NCBI RefSeq assembly: GCF_000302595.1 | Contig: NZ_JH947127.1 | Coordinates: 372,001-436,000 of the forward strand | DNA from: Pedobacter arcticus A12 | GTDB lineage: Bacteria > Bacteroidota > Bacteroidia > Sphingobacteriales > Sphingobacteriaceae | Direction of reading: 5' to 3' | DNA length: 64,000 nucleotides | In this document: one piece after another, positions 36,000 to 44,196 of the stretch | Position numbering within the stretch: the stretch's first letter is position 1 | Layout: every line of letters begins with the position of its first letter | Notes under the pieces: generated by a model | The model's database searches: none | Told to the model about the DNA's origin: nothing | The model's input: the letters and a program-made list of their open reading frames with translations, nothing else | Made by a program: the position numbers and the translations under genes

Positions 36000-38447
36000 T
36001 TAGAATTCCTTTTCCCCAAACTCGCTGCTAGGCAGTTTCAATTTCTTGGTTAATTTATTAAGGCTAAAGCTCAGGTTTAACATAAACACATCCACTTCAT
36101 AAATATAGTTGGTAGTTGTGTAAAAATCTGGGCCAGAAGTAGTGATTCTTTGCTCGTTAGTTTTTAGCAAGCCTAAATCCATATTCTGCCACTGCACCAA
36201 AGCAGTCAGTCGGCCGTTCATAAAGGTTTTTTTAAGCGAAGTATTCGGAGACAAGAACGCTCCGTCTGTTCCTTGTACAGTTGGTCTCTTAGATAAATAA
36301 TTTACGTTTCCTTGAATGCTAAAAGTTGGTGTAACCTGAAAATTGGTATTTGCATTAATAGAATATACCCATGCAGAATTTTCGACGCTATTTGGGTAGT
36401 TCAATATCACACCATTTAAAGTGCTTTTAAAAATGTTTGTACCAAGGTATGACTGGTTCCACTTTACAGGATTGTAGTTTGCACCAATCTCTAAACCTAA
36501 ACGCTTGCCTTTGTTTGCGTTGGTAAACACACGATTTAAAACGGTGTCAGCAAAAACACTATTTACGCGTTGTATCGGATTTTTTATATCCTGATAATAA
36601 ATTGTGCTAATAAAAGATCCTTTGCCAAACGTTTTGGTAAGACCAGCTTCAGCTAAATATATAAATTCTGGCAAAAGGTTAGCGTCACCTTGTTCTAGGG
36701 TTTCTGAGTGCTCACGTTCTGGAATTGGGTTCAGCTCAAAATTATTCGTCCGTTGCACCCTCCTACTTAGTCCAGCTTTTAATTTCCAACCGTTGGTTAA
36801 ACTGTAAAGCACATTTGCCGAAGGGAAAAGATTGTTTAATTCGAGTTTGTAATCATCAGTTGTGCCAGAGCTTACTGTTAAATCTCTTGTAGCATACTCA
36901 TAACGTAAGCCACCAACATATTCTAAGCGATTGACTTTGCCAGAATATTGACTATACAAAGAATGGATTTGATTTGTAGCTTTTACATCGCCACTAAAAG
37001 TTGGCAAAGTTGTAAAATCTGATTCACCTAAATTTTTAACGCTGTAAATAAACAAACCATCTTGCTTGTCTAAGCGGTACTGATAACCCGTCTCTAGTTT
37101 GCCTTTCCCGATATTTATGGCATAATCTATTTTCCCTCTAAAACCGTCTAATGGATTTTTGTAGGTGCTCAAGGTATTTTGTACGGTGTCTTGCGCCTCT
37201 ATATTTCTATTTTTAGTAGATCCATAAAGATTAGCATGTTCATAAATCGCAGAAAAACTTAATGATGATTTATCCTGAAAACTGTGGATATAATCAAAGT
37301 TCCCAAGTATAAAATCACCTTGTTTATTTTGAAGATTGGAGTTAAAGTATTTCTTCCTACCAATAACATTCCCTGTACTAATTTGCGTGTTGGTATTATC
37401 GTAATTGATATCGGCAAGCCTATCCTGAAACTTATGACCTGCAAAAAAACCGACAGAAAACTGATCATTTTTTGAAGGTGTAAAACCTAAGTTAAACCTC
37501 CCGCCATAGTTGTTTTTATCAAAACTTCTTTCACCAACAGACGGGAAAGTAGTTTTCCTGTTTCCAATAATGGTAAACACATCTCCTTCTCTATAACCTG
37601 CATTATCGTTTCTTAAATAATTTGCACTTGCAGATAAATCCCACTTGTCTTTTTTATAATTTAAAGTAACATCAGCACCGTAACGTTGTTGCTTTTCTTT
37701 ATTCCCGTAATCTTCTATGGACGGAAATCCGCCTTGTAAATTCACAACAAGAGCTAAACCGTCATCCACTCCTTTTTTTGTGGTAATATTGATGATTCCA
37801 CCTTTTCCATCAGCATCGTACTTTGCAGAAGGCGCCGTAATCAACTCAATATTTTCCACCATATTTGCAGGTAGCTGACTCAAAATTGTATTTGCATCTG
37901 TTTGTACTGGCTTTCCGTTAATGAGCACTAAAAAACCCTTGGATCCCCTCACAGATATCTCCCCTTGTCCATCAACGGCTACCGAAGGCATGTTTTTTAT
38001 CACATCTACTGCCGTCCCTCCTTTTGCAGCCACAAATTGGTCTGCTTTATAAATCTGCTTATCTATTTTATTTACGTTTTGAAGAGCTTGCCCGCTCACT
38101 TTCACTTCATTTAAAAAGCGTTGGTTTAAAACAAGCTCTTGCTTACCCACGTTTAATTTTTGATTGGCTAACAGTTTTATCTCAGCAGATTGTAAGGTTT
38201 CGTAGCCTACAAATTGCATTTTAAGGAAATAAGAACCTGCTTTTAGTTGAGTAAACCTAAACTTGCCATCTTTATCTGCAATTTGTCCATTAACTAAGCT
38301 TTTGTCAGCTTGCCGATACAGCGAAATGCTGGCAAACTCTAGCGGAGCTGAAACTGATTTATCATAAGCAATACCTTCAATAGATGCGCTTTGTGCTAAA
38401 AGGTTAAACGATAAAAAACTAAGTAATAGGGTAAAAAAAATCTTCAT
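36000..38447 (-). CDS. TonB-dependent receptor-like outer-membrane beta-barrel protein
   Basis: An 815-residue receptor. Signal peptide MKIFFTLLLSFLSFNLLAQ; carboxypeptidase-regulatory-like domain (about 20-105, SIEGIAYDKSVSAPLEFASI); plug (about 115-220, GGTAVDVIKNMPSVAVDGQG, ISVRGSKGFLVLINGKPVQ, NIELITAPSAKYDADGKGG, IINITTKKG); then a long barrel ending LNLSFSLNKLTKKLKLPSSE. There is no SusD partner. The frame is open to an ATG at 38525, adding 26 residues with no signal-peptide logic, so the start at 38447 is preferred. A 9-bp-arm inverted repeat lies about 107 bp upstream. Ligand unknown; the family (OMP_b-brl_3) is usually for metal or peptide-type uptake or of unknown role. Confidence 0.88.
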   Translation of the reverse strand: MKIFFTLLLSFLSFNLLAQSASIEGIAYDKSVSAPLEFASISLYRQADKSLVNGQIADKDGKFRFTQLKAGSYFLKMQFVGYETLQSAEIKLLANQKLNVGKQELVLNQRFLNEVKVSGQALQNVNKIDKQIYKADQFVAAKGGTAVDVIKNMPSVAVDGQGEISVRGSKGFLVLINGKPVQTDANTILSQLPANMVENIELITAPSAKYDADGKGGIINITTKKGVDDGLALVVNLQGGFPSIEDYGNKEKQQRYGADVTLNYKKDKWDLSASANYLRNDNAGYREGDVFTIIGNRKTTFPSVGERSFDKNNYGGRFNLGFTPSKNDQFSVGFFAGHKFQDRLADINYDNTNTQISTGNVIGRKKYFNSNLQNKQGDFILGNFDYIHSFQDKSSLSFSAIYEHANLYGSTKNRNIEAQDTVQNTLSTYKNPLDGFRGKIDYAINIGKGKLETGYQYRLDKQDGLFIYSVKNLGESDFTTLPTFSGDVKATNQIHSLYSQYSGKVNRLEYVGGLRYEYATRDLTVSSGTTDDYKLELNNLFPSANVLYSLTNGWKLKAGLSRRVQRTNNFELNPIPEREHSETLEQGDANLLPEFIYLAEAGLTKTFGKGSFISTIYYQDIKNPIQRVNSVFADTVLNRVFTNANKGKRLGLEIGANYNPVKWNQSYLGTNIFKSTLNGVILNYPNSVENSAWVYSINANTNFQVTPTFSIQGNVNYLSKRPTVQGTDGAFLSPNTSLKKTFMNGRLTALVQWQNMDLGLLKTNEQRITTSGPDFYTTTNYIYEVDVFMLNLSFSLNKLTKKLKLPSSEFGEKEF

Positions 38448-38553
38448 GTAAAAAATATTTGGAGTTGCTAATATACGGCGGTTACCAACAATTAAATTGA
38501 GTGATTTAAAACTATCGGAAGCCATTTATGTGTTGATTATTTATTTGATTTTA

Positions 38554-38579
38554 GTATAACTGCTATTCATCAGTTATAC
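38554..38579. promoter_or_regulatory. Candidate operator dyad upstream of the receptor gene
   Basis: GTATAACTG and CAGTTATAC, perfect 9-bp arms around an 8-nt centre, in the 324-bp spacer between the receptor (minus) and tgt (plus). Neither arm is followed by a T-tract, so a regulator site is more likely than a terminator. The cognate protein is unknown. The rest of the spacer shows no gene. Confidence 0.45.
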
Positions 38580-38741
38580 CGAAGCGGGTTCGACTATCGC
38601 TTTAAGAAAAGGTTTAATGTATTTATAGGTATAAATTAAAATTAATCAAGGTCTTTAAATTCAACCTCCAAGCAAATTAGCCAACCTTTTACGATTACAA
38701 AACATAGGTTAATAAGAAACCAACATTGCCTCAAATTTTAC

Positions 38742-38749
38742 TATTTTTG
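38742..38749 (+). promoter_or_regulatory. Candidate -7 element of tgt
   Basis: TATTTTTG fits TAnnTTTG, 22 bp before the tgt ATG. A TTG at 38726-38728 is too close for an ideal -33 element. Confidence 0.4.
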
Positions 38750-38771
38750 CGAGCTTATACCTTATTTGTAA

Positions 38772-39902
38772 ATGAAATTTAAATTAGCAGTACAAGATAA
38801 AAACTGTAAAGCAAGAGCAGGAGAAATCACTACCGACCATGGCGTTATTAAAACGCCTATTTTTATGCCCGTGGGTACTGCAGGAACGGTAAAAGCTGTA
38901 CACCAACGCGAACTGGATAAAGATATTGAAGCGCAGATTATCCTTGGAAATACTTATCATTTATATTTAAGACCGGGCTTAGAAACTATAAAACTTGCCG
39001 GCGGATTGCATAAATTCATTGGTTGGGATAAGCCCATTTTAACAGATAGCGGCGGTTACCAAGTTTATTCTTTAACAGAAGTTCGTAAGATTAAAGAGGA
39101 AGGCGTAACCTTTCGGTCGCATATTGACGGCTCAAAGCATTTGTTTACACCAGAAAACGTAATGGATACGCAAAGAGTTATTGGTGCGGATATTATTATG
39201 GCTTTTGACGAGTGTACCCCTTACCCTTGCGATTACAACTACGCCAGACGATCAATCGATATGACGCACCGTTGGTTAAAACGTTGTATCAAGCGTTTCG
39301 ACGAAACTGAAGGACATTATGGTTATAATCAAACATTCTTCCCTATTGTACAAGGTTCTGTTTATAAAGATTTACGTATTAAATCCGCAGAGTTTATAGC
39401 GGCACAAAACAGAGAAGGAAATGCCATAGGCGGACTTTCTGTTGGTGAACCGGCAGAAGAAATGTACGCGATGACAGAGGTAGTTTGTAACGTATTACCG
39501 GTTGAAAAGCCGCGTTATTTAATGGGCGTAGGTACTCCGATAAATCTGTTAGAAAACATCGCCTTAGGTATAGATATGTTCGATTGCGTGATGCCAACCA
39601 GAAACGCCAGAAACGGAATGTTGTTCACCAGACATGGCGTAATCAATATCAAAAACGAAAAGTGGAAAAATGATTTTTCGCCTGTTGACCCAGATAGCGA
39701 TCTGTTTTCTGATTTAAACTATTCAAAAGCTTATTTAAGGCATTTAATACATTCAAAAGAGATTTTAGGTTCGCAGATTGCTACTTTACACAACCTACAT
39801 TTCTATCTTTGGTTGGTAAATGAGGCTCGTGAGAAAATTATTTCGGGCGAATTTTATGATTGGAAAAATAAGATGGTAAAAGTTTTAGGACAAAAGCTCT
39901 AA
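38772..39902 (+). CDS. tgt: Queuine tRNA-ribosyltransferase
   Basis: A 376-residue enzyme that exchanges guanine-34 for a queuosine precursor in GUN-anticodon tRNAs. Signatures: GVIKTPIFMPVGTAGTVKAV, IILGNTYHLYLRPG, ILTDSGGYQVYSL (catalytic Asp), QRVIGADIIMAFDECTPYP, GGLSVGEPAEEMY and MFDCVMPTRNARNG (second catalytic Asp). The usual zinc ligands CxCxxC near the C-terminus are not evident: the region reads DPDSDLFSDLNYSKAYLRHL, so zinc binding is probably lost or altered, which is common in this phylum as far as I recall. One-base overlap with the LptF/G gene. Confidence 0.94.
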   Translation: MKFKLAVQDKNCKARAGEITTDHGVIKTPIFMPVGTAGTVKAVHQRELDKDIEAQIILGNTYHLYLRPGLETIKLAGGLHKFIGWDKPILTDSGGYQVYSLTEVRKIKEEGVTFRSHIDGSKHLFTPENVMDTQRVIGADIIMAFDECTPYPCDYNYARRSIDMTHRWLKRCIKRFDETEGHYGYNQTFFPIVQGSVYKDLRIKSAEFIAAQNREGNAIGGLSVGEPAEEMYAMTEVVCNVLPVEKPRYLMGVGTPINLLENIALGIDMFDCVMPTRNARNGMLFTRHGVINIKNEKWKNDFSPVDPDSDLFSDLNYSKAYLRHLIHSKEILGSQIATLHNLHFYLWLVNEAREKIISGEFYDWKNKMVKVLGQKL

Positions 39903-40996
39903 TGAAATTTTTAGACCGCTACATTAAAATAATCGATTGGTACATCATTAAGAAGTACCTGGGAACTTTTGCATTTACTTTAGCAATTTTTACGGTTATT
40001 TTTGTGGTGTTCGATATCTCAGAAAAACTAGATGATTTTCTGAAGAGCAGTGCAACAATGGGCCAAATCATATTTGAATATTATGGTGGCTTTGTTCCTT
40101 TTTACCTCAACCTACTTTTCCCCTTAATCAACTTTATAGCAGTAATATTTTTTACTGCAAAAATGGCCGACCAAACTGAGATTGTCCCAATTCTATGCGG
40201 AAAAGCAAGCTTTAACCGTTTCTTGCGTCCGTATTTTATCGCTTCAACGCTGGTATTTATCATCAGTATGATATTTAACCAATTGGTTATCCCAGAAACC
40301 AACCGGTTGATGACAACTTTTGAAAACACGTATTTAAAAGACAAATTTACAACCCGGAGCAACGTACATATCCAGCTAGACAAGTCGACCTTTGTTTACA
40401 TGGAGTCTTTTGACAACAAAACGAATAACGGTTACCGCTTTTCGCTCGAAAAATTTGATAAATATGAGCTTAAATCAAAACTTATGGCAGATAGGATTGG
40501 CTGGGATTCTGTTGCAAATAAATGGAAAATCTATAATTACACCATCCGCCACGTAGATGGCTTAAAAGAAAGGATGGAGAGCGGTGTAGAAAAAGACACG
40601 ACTTTAGATATGAAACCCATCGATTTTGACGTCAGGGATAATATCTATTCGGCAATGAACTACGCAGAACTTAATGAGAAGATAGAAAAAGAAAAAATCC
40701 GTGGTTCGGGAATTATGGTGAATTTGGAACTGGAAAGCTACAAGCGTTGGGTCTACCCTTTCTCTACCTACGTTTTAACGCTAATTGGCGTAGCTTTATC
40801 GTCTAGAAAAGTACGTGGAGGTGTAGGTTTGCCTTTGGGTGTGGGCATTGCTATGAGTTTTCTCTATATCTTATTGATTCAGTTCTCCACCGTATTTGCC
40901 CTAAAAGGAGGTTTGCCTCCAATTATTGCTGTGGTTATTCCTAATCTGATTTTTGGAGCGATAGGCGTAGTGTTAGCCATAAAGGCTCCTAAATAA
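39902..40996 (+). CDS. LptF/LptG family permease (YjgP/YjgQ)
   Basis: A 364-residue inner-membrane permease of the lipopolysaccharide transport complex (LptBFG), which extracts LPS from the inner membrane. N-terminal helices (about 12-35 IIKKYLGTFAFTLAIFTVIF; 60-85; 100-120) are followed by a periplasmic beta-jellyroll (about 125-260) and three C-terminal helices (YVLTLIGVALSSRKVRGGVG, then VGIAMSFLYILLIQFS and IIAVVIPNLIFGAIGVVLAI). The motif ELNEKIEKEKIRGSG precedes the last membrane block, as in the family. It overlaps tgt by one base and is followed one base later by an EamA gene. Confidence 0.9.
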   Translation: MKFLDRYIKIIDWYIIKKYLGTFAFTLAIFTVIFVVFDISEKLDDFLKSSATMGQIIFEYYGGFVPFYLNLLFPLINFIAVIFFTAKMADQTEIVPILCGKASFNRFLRPYFIASTLVFIISMIFNQLVIPETNRLMTTFENTYLKDKFTTRSNVHIQLDKSTFVYMESFDNKTNNGYRFSLEKFDKYELKSKLMADRIGWDSVANKWKIYNYTIRHVDGLKERMESGVEKDTTLDMKPIDFDVRDNIYSAMNYAELNEKIEKEKIRGSGIMVNLELESYKRWVYPFSTYVLTLIGVALSSRKVRGGVGLPLGVGIAMSFLYILLIQFSTVFALKGGLPPIIAVVIPNLIFGAIGVVLAIKAPK

Positions 40997-40997
40997 C

Positions 40998-41903
40998 ATG
41001 AAACTAAATTTAAAAAGCAATCTCTTTATCCTCCACCTTACTGTATTGGTATGGGGTTTCACCGGCGTTTTAGGCGCTTTAATCAGTATCGGCGAAGCCC
41101 AATTGGTTTGGTATCGGGTTTTAATTGCAGCGGTTTCCCTGTTCATATATTTTAAATGGAAGAAAACATCTATCAAAGTATCTAAGCAAACTTTCTTTAG
41201 ATTGTTTTTTACAGGAGCTATCGTAGGCTTGCATTGGCTCTTGTTCTTTGGCTCCATTAAAGCATCTACGGTTTCAGTTGCAATGGTCTGTTTATCATCA
41301 CTTACATTGTTTACAGCCATATTAGAGCCTATACTTAACCGTAGCAGAATTTCGAAAATGGAAATCCTTGCCGGTGCATTTATCATCTTTGGTATCTATG
41401 TAATTTTTAAGTTCGAAAGCGACTATACAACCGGTATTATCATGGGCTTGGCGAGCGCCCTTTGCGCTAGCTTGTTCTCTATTATAAATGCTAAACAAGC
41501 AAAAAATAGACCGGCAACAATTATCAGTTTTTACGAGTTGACAGGTGCTTTCTTTTGGATTAGCTTATACTTAGCTGCTACCGGAGGCTTTAACAGCACC
41601 ATGTACCTAAACATTACCGACCTTAGTTATCTGTTATTACTTGGTACTGTTTGCACATCAATTGCTTATGTTGCGGGCGTTTCCGTAATGAAAGAATTAA
41701 GTGCCTTTAAAGTTGCACTCATCACAAATTTAGAACCCATTTACGCAATTATTTTAGCTTTAATCATCTTTGGAAAAGGTGAGCAAATGACCTCTGGATT
41801 TTATATAGGTGCGCTAATTATTTTAAGTACAATATTTCTTTTTCCTATAGTTAAAACTAAAGTAGAGCATCGGAAACTCAAAAAAATACCACCTATTATT
41901 TAA
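40998..41903 (+). CDS. EamA/DMT family transporter
   Basis: A 301-residue inner-membrane protein with about ten helices in two EamA repeats. First repeat: TVLVWGFTGVLGALISIGEAQLVWYR, ending SVAMVCLSSLTLFTAILEPILN. Second: IIMGLASALCASLFSIINAK, ending AFKVALITNLEPIYAIILALIIFGK, both with the conserved ...LEPI turn of the DMT family. Substrate unknown. It starts one base after the LptF/G gene and may be co-transcribed from tgt. Confidence 0.88.
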   Translation: MKLNLKSNLFILHLTVLVWGFTGVLGALISIGEAQLVWYRVLIAAVSLFIYFKWKKTSIKVSKQTFFRLFFTGAIVGLHWLLFFGSIKASTVSVAMVCLSSLTLFTAILEPILNRSRISKMEILAGAFIIFGIYVIFKFESDYTTGIIMGLASALCASLFSIINAKQAKNRPATIISFYELTGAFFWISLYLAATGGFNSTMYLNITDLSYLLLLGTVCTSIAYVAGVSVMKELSAFKVALITNLEPIYAIILALIIFGKGEQMTSGFYIGALIILSTIFLFPIVKTKVEHRKLKKIPPII

Positions 41904-41908
41904 TAAAA

Positions 41909-41932
41909 ACACCGTTTCTTTTTCAATGGTGT
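41909..41932 (+). terminator. Possible terminator after the tgt operon
   Basis: An 8-bp stem with one G-T pair (ACACCGTT at 41909-41916 with AATGGTGT at 41925-41932) right after the EamA stop codon, followed by only a weak T-containing tail (ATCTCT). The remainder of the 289-bp gap to the sigma gene holds no ORF. Confidence 0.4.
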
Positions 41933-42155
41933 ATCTCTAAAGTGCTTTACTTTTAAAAACCATAATAATAAGACAGTGAGGGTCACCGGCACACATTTTA
42001 CATCAAAAATCCACAATTCCCAACTTTATTAGTGAGATTTTAATTCTCTATAGCAACCTATTAATAATGTATTAACATTCCCACAATAGCAACTTAACAC
42101 ACTTATCCTACATTTGAGGCTCAGCTTGATGCACTAACAATGCGTTATTTGATGG

Positions 42156-42186
42156 TTGATATTAATAAGTTAATTTGTTAGTTTTG
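42156..42186 (+). promoter_or_regulatory. Promoter-like -33/-7 pair before the sigma factor gene
   Basis: TTG (42156-42158) and TAGTTTTG (42179-42186) are separated by 20 bp, the best match in the window to a Bacteroidota housekeeping promoter. The predicted transcription start falls on or next to the ATG at 42193, so the message may be leaderless. Confidence 0.5.
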
Positions 42187-42192
42187 ATTTAG

Positions 42193-42753
42193 ATGGAGGA
42201 AATTTCTTGTGAAATAATTATAGAATTAAAAAAAGGCAATCAAGAGGCCTTTAAAAAAGTCTATAAATCCTATGCCAATCCCATTTTTAAAACAGCCAAG
42301 TATATTCTTAAAAACGATAGCTGGGCAGAAGAAATTGTACAGGAGACATTTTTGAAATTATGGTTAGCTAAAGATAACATCGATATTGACCAGCCTCTTT
42401 TAGCTTATATATATGTTATAGCTAAACGGTTATGCTTTAATAAACTGCGAAGTATAAAAACTGATAAAAAAGCAATAGAAGAATTAAGTTATCATATAGA
42501 AGTATATAGACTTGAAGACCAGTTTCAGTCCAGTGAAATTCAAAAATTACTAAAATCTGCGGTCGAAAAACTTACTACTCAACAAAAACTGGTTTGGAGA
42601 TTAAGTAGAGAAGAAGGTTTTACACACAAACAAATAGCTGAGCAATTAGGTATCTCGTTAAATACAGTAAAGAATCATCTTGTACAGGCATTGAAATTAT
42701 TACGAGCCGATTTTTGTAAAGCAGAATATATAACCATAAAAAACAAAGCATAA
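42193..42753 (+). CDS. ECF RNA polymerase sigma factor of the FecI-type
   Basis: A 186-residue sigma-70 family factor with region 2 (about 20-90, FKKVYKSYANPIFKTAKYIL, AEEIVQETFLKLWLAKDNI) and region 4 (about 125-180, LTTQQKLVWRLSREEGFTHK, QIAEQLGISLNTVKNHLVQA). It is followed by a FecR anti-sigma gene and then a SusC with an N-terminal signalling (STN) domain. In this arrangement substrate binding at SusC is passed via FecR to the sigma factor, which then transcribes the locus. The usual Bacteroidota sigma of this class has the same length. Confidence 0.93.
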   Translation: MEEISCEIIIELKKGNQEAFKKVYKSYANPIFKTAKYILKNDSWAEEIVQETFLKLWLAKDNIDIDQPLLAYIYVIAKRLCFNKLRSIKTDKKAIEELSYHIEVYRLEDQFQSSEIQKLLKSAVEKLTTQQKLVWRLSREEGFTHKQIAEQLGISLNTVKNHLVQALKLLRADFCKAEYITIKNKA

Positions 42754-42919
42754 AAAAAGGAAATAACTTTAATTACACAGCTACAGCTCCTCTTTTCCAG
42801 CAGTAACAATTCCGCTCCAATACAAGGAATCGCACATTTCTTTGATTCTGAAAAAAAATCTCACTTTTCTCTAGTCCTATTTACAGGTTTGCGTGTAATT
42901 AGAGTATATAGTTACAAAA
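42754..42919 (+). other. Spacer between sigma and anti-sigma genes
   Basis: A 166-bp non-coding gap, longer than usual for such pairs. No ORF or strong hairpin seen. It may hold the promoter recognised by the sigma factor itself, but I could not identify a defined element. Confidence 0.3.
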
Positions 42920-44107
42920 GTGGATAAAGAAGATTATAAAAAATTATTAGAAAAATATTTAAACAACGAGTTGGTTGAAGACGAGTTGTCTTATTTTTTG
43001 GAGCAAACAGCAACCAATGAAGAGTGGTTTTATGAAAATTTTGATCAAATTGATGAGACAAAATTAGGTGGAATTTTTGACGATGAAACCGGTTTCCAAA
43101 ATATATTGAGCCATACCGAATTTTCAAATGCAGCTAAAGAAAATACCAGATCGCTCATTCCTACAATTTTAAGGTACGCGGCTATATTTATTGTATTTGG
43201 GGCAGTTTCTTTAGTAGCCTATCAGTATTTCTCTAATGATCAAACGCAGAATTTTAAAGACTCAACTACCCTAATCACTAAAAGTAACATTACACTTTCA
43301 GAAAATAGTTCCTTAGAAATTAAACTTGCGGATGGAACGCATTTACAGTTAGATGAGGGAAACTTTAACAAAAGAATCAAAAAAGAGGGCATTACTATCG
43401 ACAAAGACAAAGATGGCTTAGTTGTTTTACAGCTAACTGCTCAGAAACACATTGGCAACCAGCCCGTGGGCTTTCATGAACTCTCTACACCAAGAGGAGA
43501 AGGTTTTACTTTTCAATTACCTGACGGTTCAAAAGTTTGGCTTAATACAACCACCAAAATAAAAATACCTGAAGATTTTAACCTCAAAAACCGAACGGTT
43601 TATTTAGAAGGGGAAGCTTTTTTTGATGTGGCCCATAATGCTTCAAAACCATTTTTAATTCACACAGATAATGATATTGTTAAAGTTTTAGGAACCGCTT
43701 TTAACGTTAAATCATACTCGCAAGATAAAACCAGCTTTGTCACACTTGTACGTGGATCTGTACAAGTAAACTCCGAAAACAAACAAATTTTACTTAGCCC
43801 GGGAGAGCAGTCTGTTTCTAATAAAAGTAGCGGCGACCTAGCCAAGAAAAAAGTAGATGTCGATCAGTTTATTGCATGGAAGAACGGTTATTTCAAATTT
43901 GTTGATCAACCTATTCATGAGATTATAAAAGAATTAATAAAATGGTACGACATTAAAGAGGTAAAATATGAGGTAGATAATAAAGAAAGATTTACAGCAA
44001 GTATCAAACGGTCACGCAACCTCAGTGATGTATTGAGCAATATAGAGAAGATTTCGAATTTACAATTTACTATAAAAGAAGGGAGGCTAATTGTAAAAGA
44101 AAAATAA
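42920..44107 (+). CDS. FecR family anti-sigma factor
   Basis: A 395-residue inner-membrane anti-sigma factor starting at GTG. An N-terminal cytoplasmic segment binds the sigma factor (YKKLLEKYLNNELVEDELSY). One membrane helix lies at about 77-97 (ILRYAAIFIVFGAVSLVAYQ). The periplasmic FecR domain spans about 185-280 (GEGFTFQLPDGSKVWLNTTT, YLEGEAFFDVAHNASKPFLI, VKVLGTAFNVKSY), and a C-terminal secretin/DUF4974-like domain (about 325-393, FKFVDQPIHEIIKELIKWYD, FTIKEGRLIVKEK) touches the STN domain of the receptor. It precedes the STN-bearing SusC by 89 bp, matching the expected signalling partner. Confidence 0.93.
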   Translation: MDKEDYKKLLEKYLNNELVEDELSYFLEQTATNEEWFYENFDQIDETKLGGIFDDETGFQNILSHTEFSNAAKENTRSLIPTILRYAAIFIVFGAVSLVAYQYFSNDQTQNFKDSTTLITKSNITLSENSSLEIKLADGTHLQLDEGNFNKRIKKEGITIDKDKDGLVVLQLTAQKHIGNQPVGFHELSTPRGEGFTFQLPDGSKVWLNTTTKIKIPEDFNLKNRTVYLEGEAFFDVAHNASKPFLIHTDNDIVKVLGTAFNVKSYSQDKTSFVTLVRGSVQVNSENKQILLSPGEQSVSNKSSGDLAKKKVDVDQFIAWKNGYFKFVDQPIHEIIKELIKWYDIKEVKYEVDNKERFTASIKRSRNLSDVLSNIEKISNLQFTIKEGRLIVKEK

Positions 44108-44196
44108 CCAAAACAAAAAGCGAAGGTGCTCTAACACCCCCGCTAAACAAATTTGATTAAGCAATCCAATTATAGCAATCAACCAAATTTATTCAA

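Noticed and set aside
36604-38224. Plus-strand ORFs inside the outer-membrane receptor gene
   Set aside because: They lie antisense to a well-supported receptor, have no family features and no start context.
38448-38525. N-terminal extension of the outer-membrane receptor
   Set aside because: The added 26 residues precede a complete signal peptide and are not plausible for an exported protein.
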